NCBI GenBank assembly: GCA_017465055.1
Contig: JAFTWZ010000005.1
Span: 1-64,000, forward strand
Origin: Alistipes sp.
GTDB taxonomy: Bacteria > Bacteroidota > Bacteroidia > Bacteroidales > Rikenellaceae
DNA length: 64,000 nucleotides
Direction: 5' to 3'
Below are positions 63,716 to 64,000 of this stretch, piece by piece (within the stretch, counting starts at the first letter, position 1; each line of letters starts with the position of its first letter). Under the pieces are notes generated by a model, which searched no databases, was not told where the DNA came from, and saw only the letters and a program-made list of their open reading frames with translations. Both the position numbers and the translations under genes were made by a program.

Positions 63716-63833
63716 CCCACTCATAACGCCATAACGCCATAACAGGGGCGTGTAATGGTGTTATGTGTGATGACGCACCGAAGCACTGAACGCGATGACG
63801 CACGTAACTGGGCGCACGCTCATAACAAAATGA

Positions 63834-63861
63834 AGGTGACTAATTAACTTTTTAGTCACCT
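63834..63861 (-). terminator. Hairpin downstream of the rhodanese-like gene
   Basis: A 9-bp stem AGGTGACTA/TAGTCACCT with a loop of about ten bases. On the minus strand it lies about 29 bp past the stop and is followed by TTCATTTTGTTA. Confidence 0.55.
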
Positions 63862-63889
63862 CCTCTCTTTATTATCTACAGTATAGTCA

Positions 63890-64000
63890 CTACTTCTCCA
63901 CCTCGCCTTTCCACGACAGAATGCCCTCTGCAAGCTCCGTAACCTCCAATCCGCAACTCACCATATGCTCTGCCGCCTCCTTGCTTCTGCGACCACCACG
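63890..64000 (-). CDS. Rhodanese-like domain protein, 3' end only
   Basis: The last 36 codons and the stop (TAG) run to the window edge. They read RGGRRSKEAAEHM, then GLEVTELAEGILSWKGEVEK. This matches the end of a rhodanese domain: the basic loop just after the catalytic Cys (CxxGxRS) and the GGxxxW-type end, here EGILSW. The active-site Cys would lie beyond the edge. Rhodaneses move sulfane sulfur. Confidence 0.75.
   Translation of the reverse strand, partial: RGGRRSKEAAEHMVSCGLEVTELAEGILSWKGEVEK

Larger units (their letters stand above)
63135..63768. repeat. Nested element bounded by a 44-bp imperfect inverted repeat
   Basis: The ends are 63135-63181 and about 63721-63768. The left has CTGTTATGTGCGTTATGGCG and the right is its inverse (TAACGCCATAACAGGGG). 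Between them lie unassigned sequence (63190-63330), the TA-rich stretch at 63330-63480 and an AGAGAC-type element at 63591-63715. Confidence 0.65.

Overview
The window looks like a chromosomal segment of a Bacteroidales bacterium, most like Rikenellaceae/Alistipes (inference). The phylum call rests on repeated promoters of the Bacteroidetes type (TTTG, about 20 bp, TAnnTTTG), on Bacteroidales-specific families (BT_3928-type DoxX protein, short XRE regulators, DUF2461, lipoproteins with an early lipobox Cys) and on a GC content near one half with many TCG/GAC/CTC codons. The genus is a guess.

Layout. 0.1-5.5 kb (minus): operon of a large TPR protein, an outer-membrane barrel and a Yip1-like membrane protein. 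5.6-6.0 kb: OsmC protein. 6.3-11.6 kb (minus): tripartite RND efflux operon (adaptor, pump, TolC) behind a palindromic operator. 11.7-13.4 kb: DoxX-like protein and tmk. 13.5-17.9 kb (minus): sufBCDS Fe-S assembly operon with an unusually short SufD and a REP-like hairpin inside it. 18.3-20.4 kb: DUF2461 protein and glyA. 20.6-24.4 kb: MFS transporter and a four-helix membrane protein with two Rossmann domains and a RyR-like C terminus. 24.6-28.4 kb (plus): secreted PepC-type protease behind tandem 89-bp promoter repeats, CYTH protein, DUF362 lipoprotein and a hypothetical. 28.5-33.5 kb (minus): four-gene operon of three lipoproteins and a K+-channel-like protein with a non-canonical filter. 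33.7-37.9 kb (minus): operon of an SPFH protein, an Arc-type regulator, four small membrane proteins and an S41 protease. 38.6-42.9 kb (minus): lipid kinase, pepD, phoH and a His-rich outer-membrane protein.

43.5-51.7 kb (plus): der, two surface lipoproteins, of which the second is an IdeS/Mac-type cysteine protease behind four Ig-like repeats, and uvrB with a long linker insertion. 51.7-53.5 kb: repeats, a small XRE regulator and an AT-rich gene-free stretch with evenly spaced palindromes. 53.5-60.5 kb (minus): HIT protein, rel, recA, bcp, a zinc ribbon and dnaA. 61.0-62.8 kb (plus): phosphoglucomutase. 62.8-63.9 kb: gene-free repeats. The window ends in the 3' end of a rhodanese-like gene.

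The most striking non-coding signal is a family of about eleven intergenic elements. Each has arms of degenerate 8-10 bp tandem repeats, inverted around a conserved core (forms of GTTAACGYWTAAACC, GTTGTCGCTAA or GATACCCGACTTCG), often with a GCTTGCGCGTG end box. One (38.1-38.5 kb) also has 45-bp terminal inverted repeats made of small hairpins that show compensatory base changes. Other leads are the IdeS-like protease, the lipoprotein/channel operon, the SPFH/Arc/S41 operon and the phased palindrome array. All functional statements rest on reading sequence by eye; no search or folding was run.
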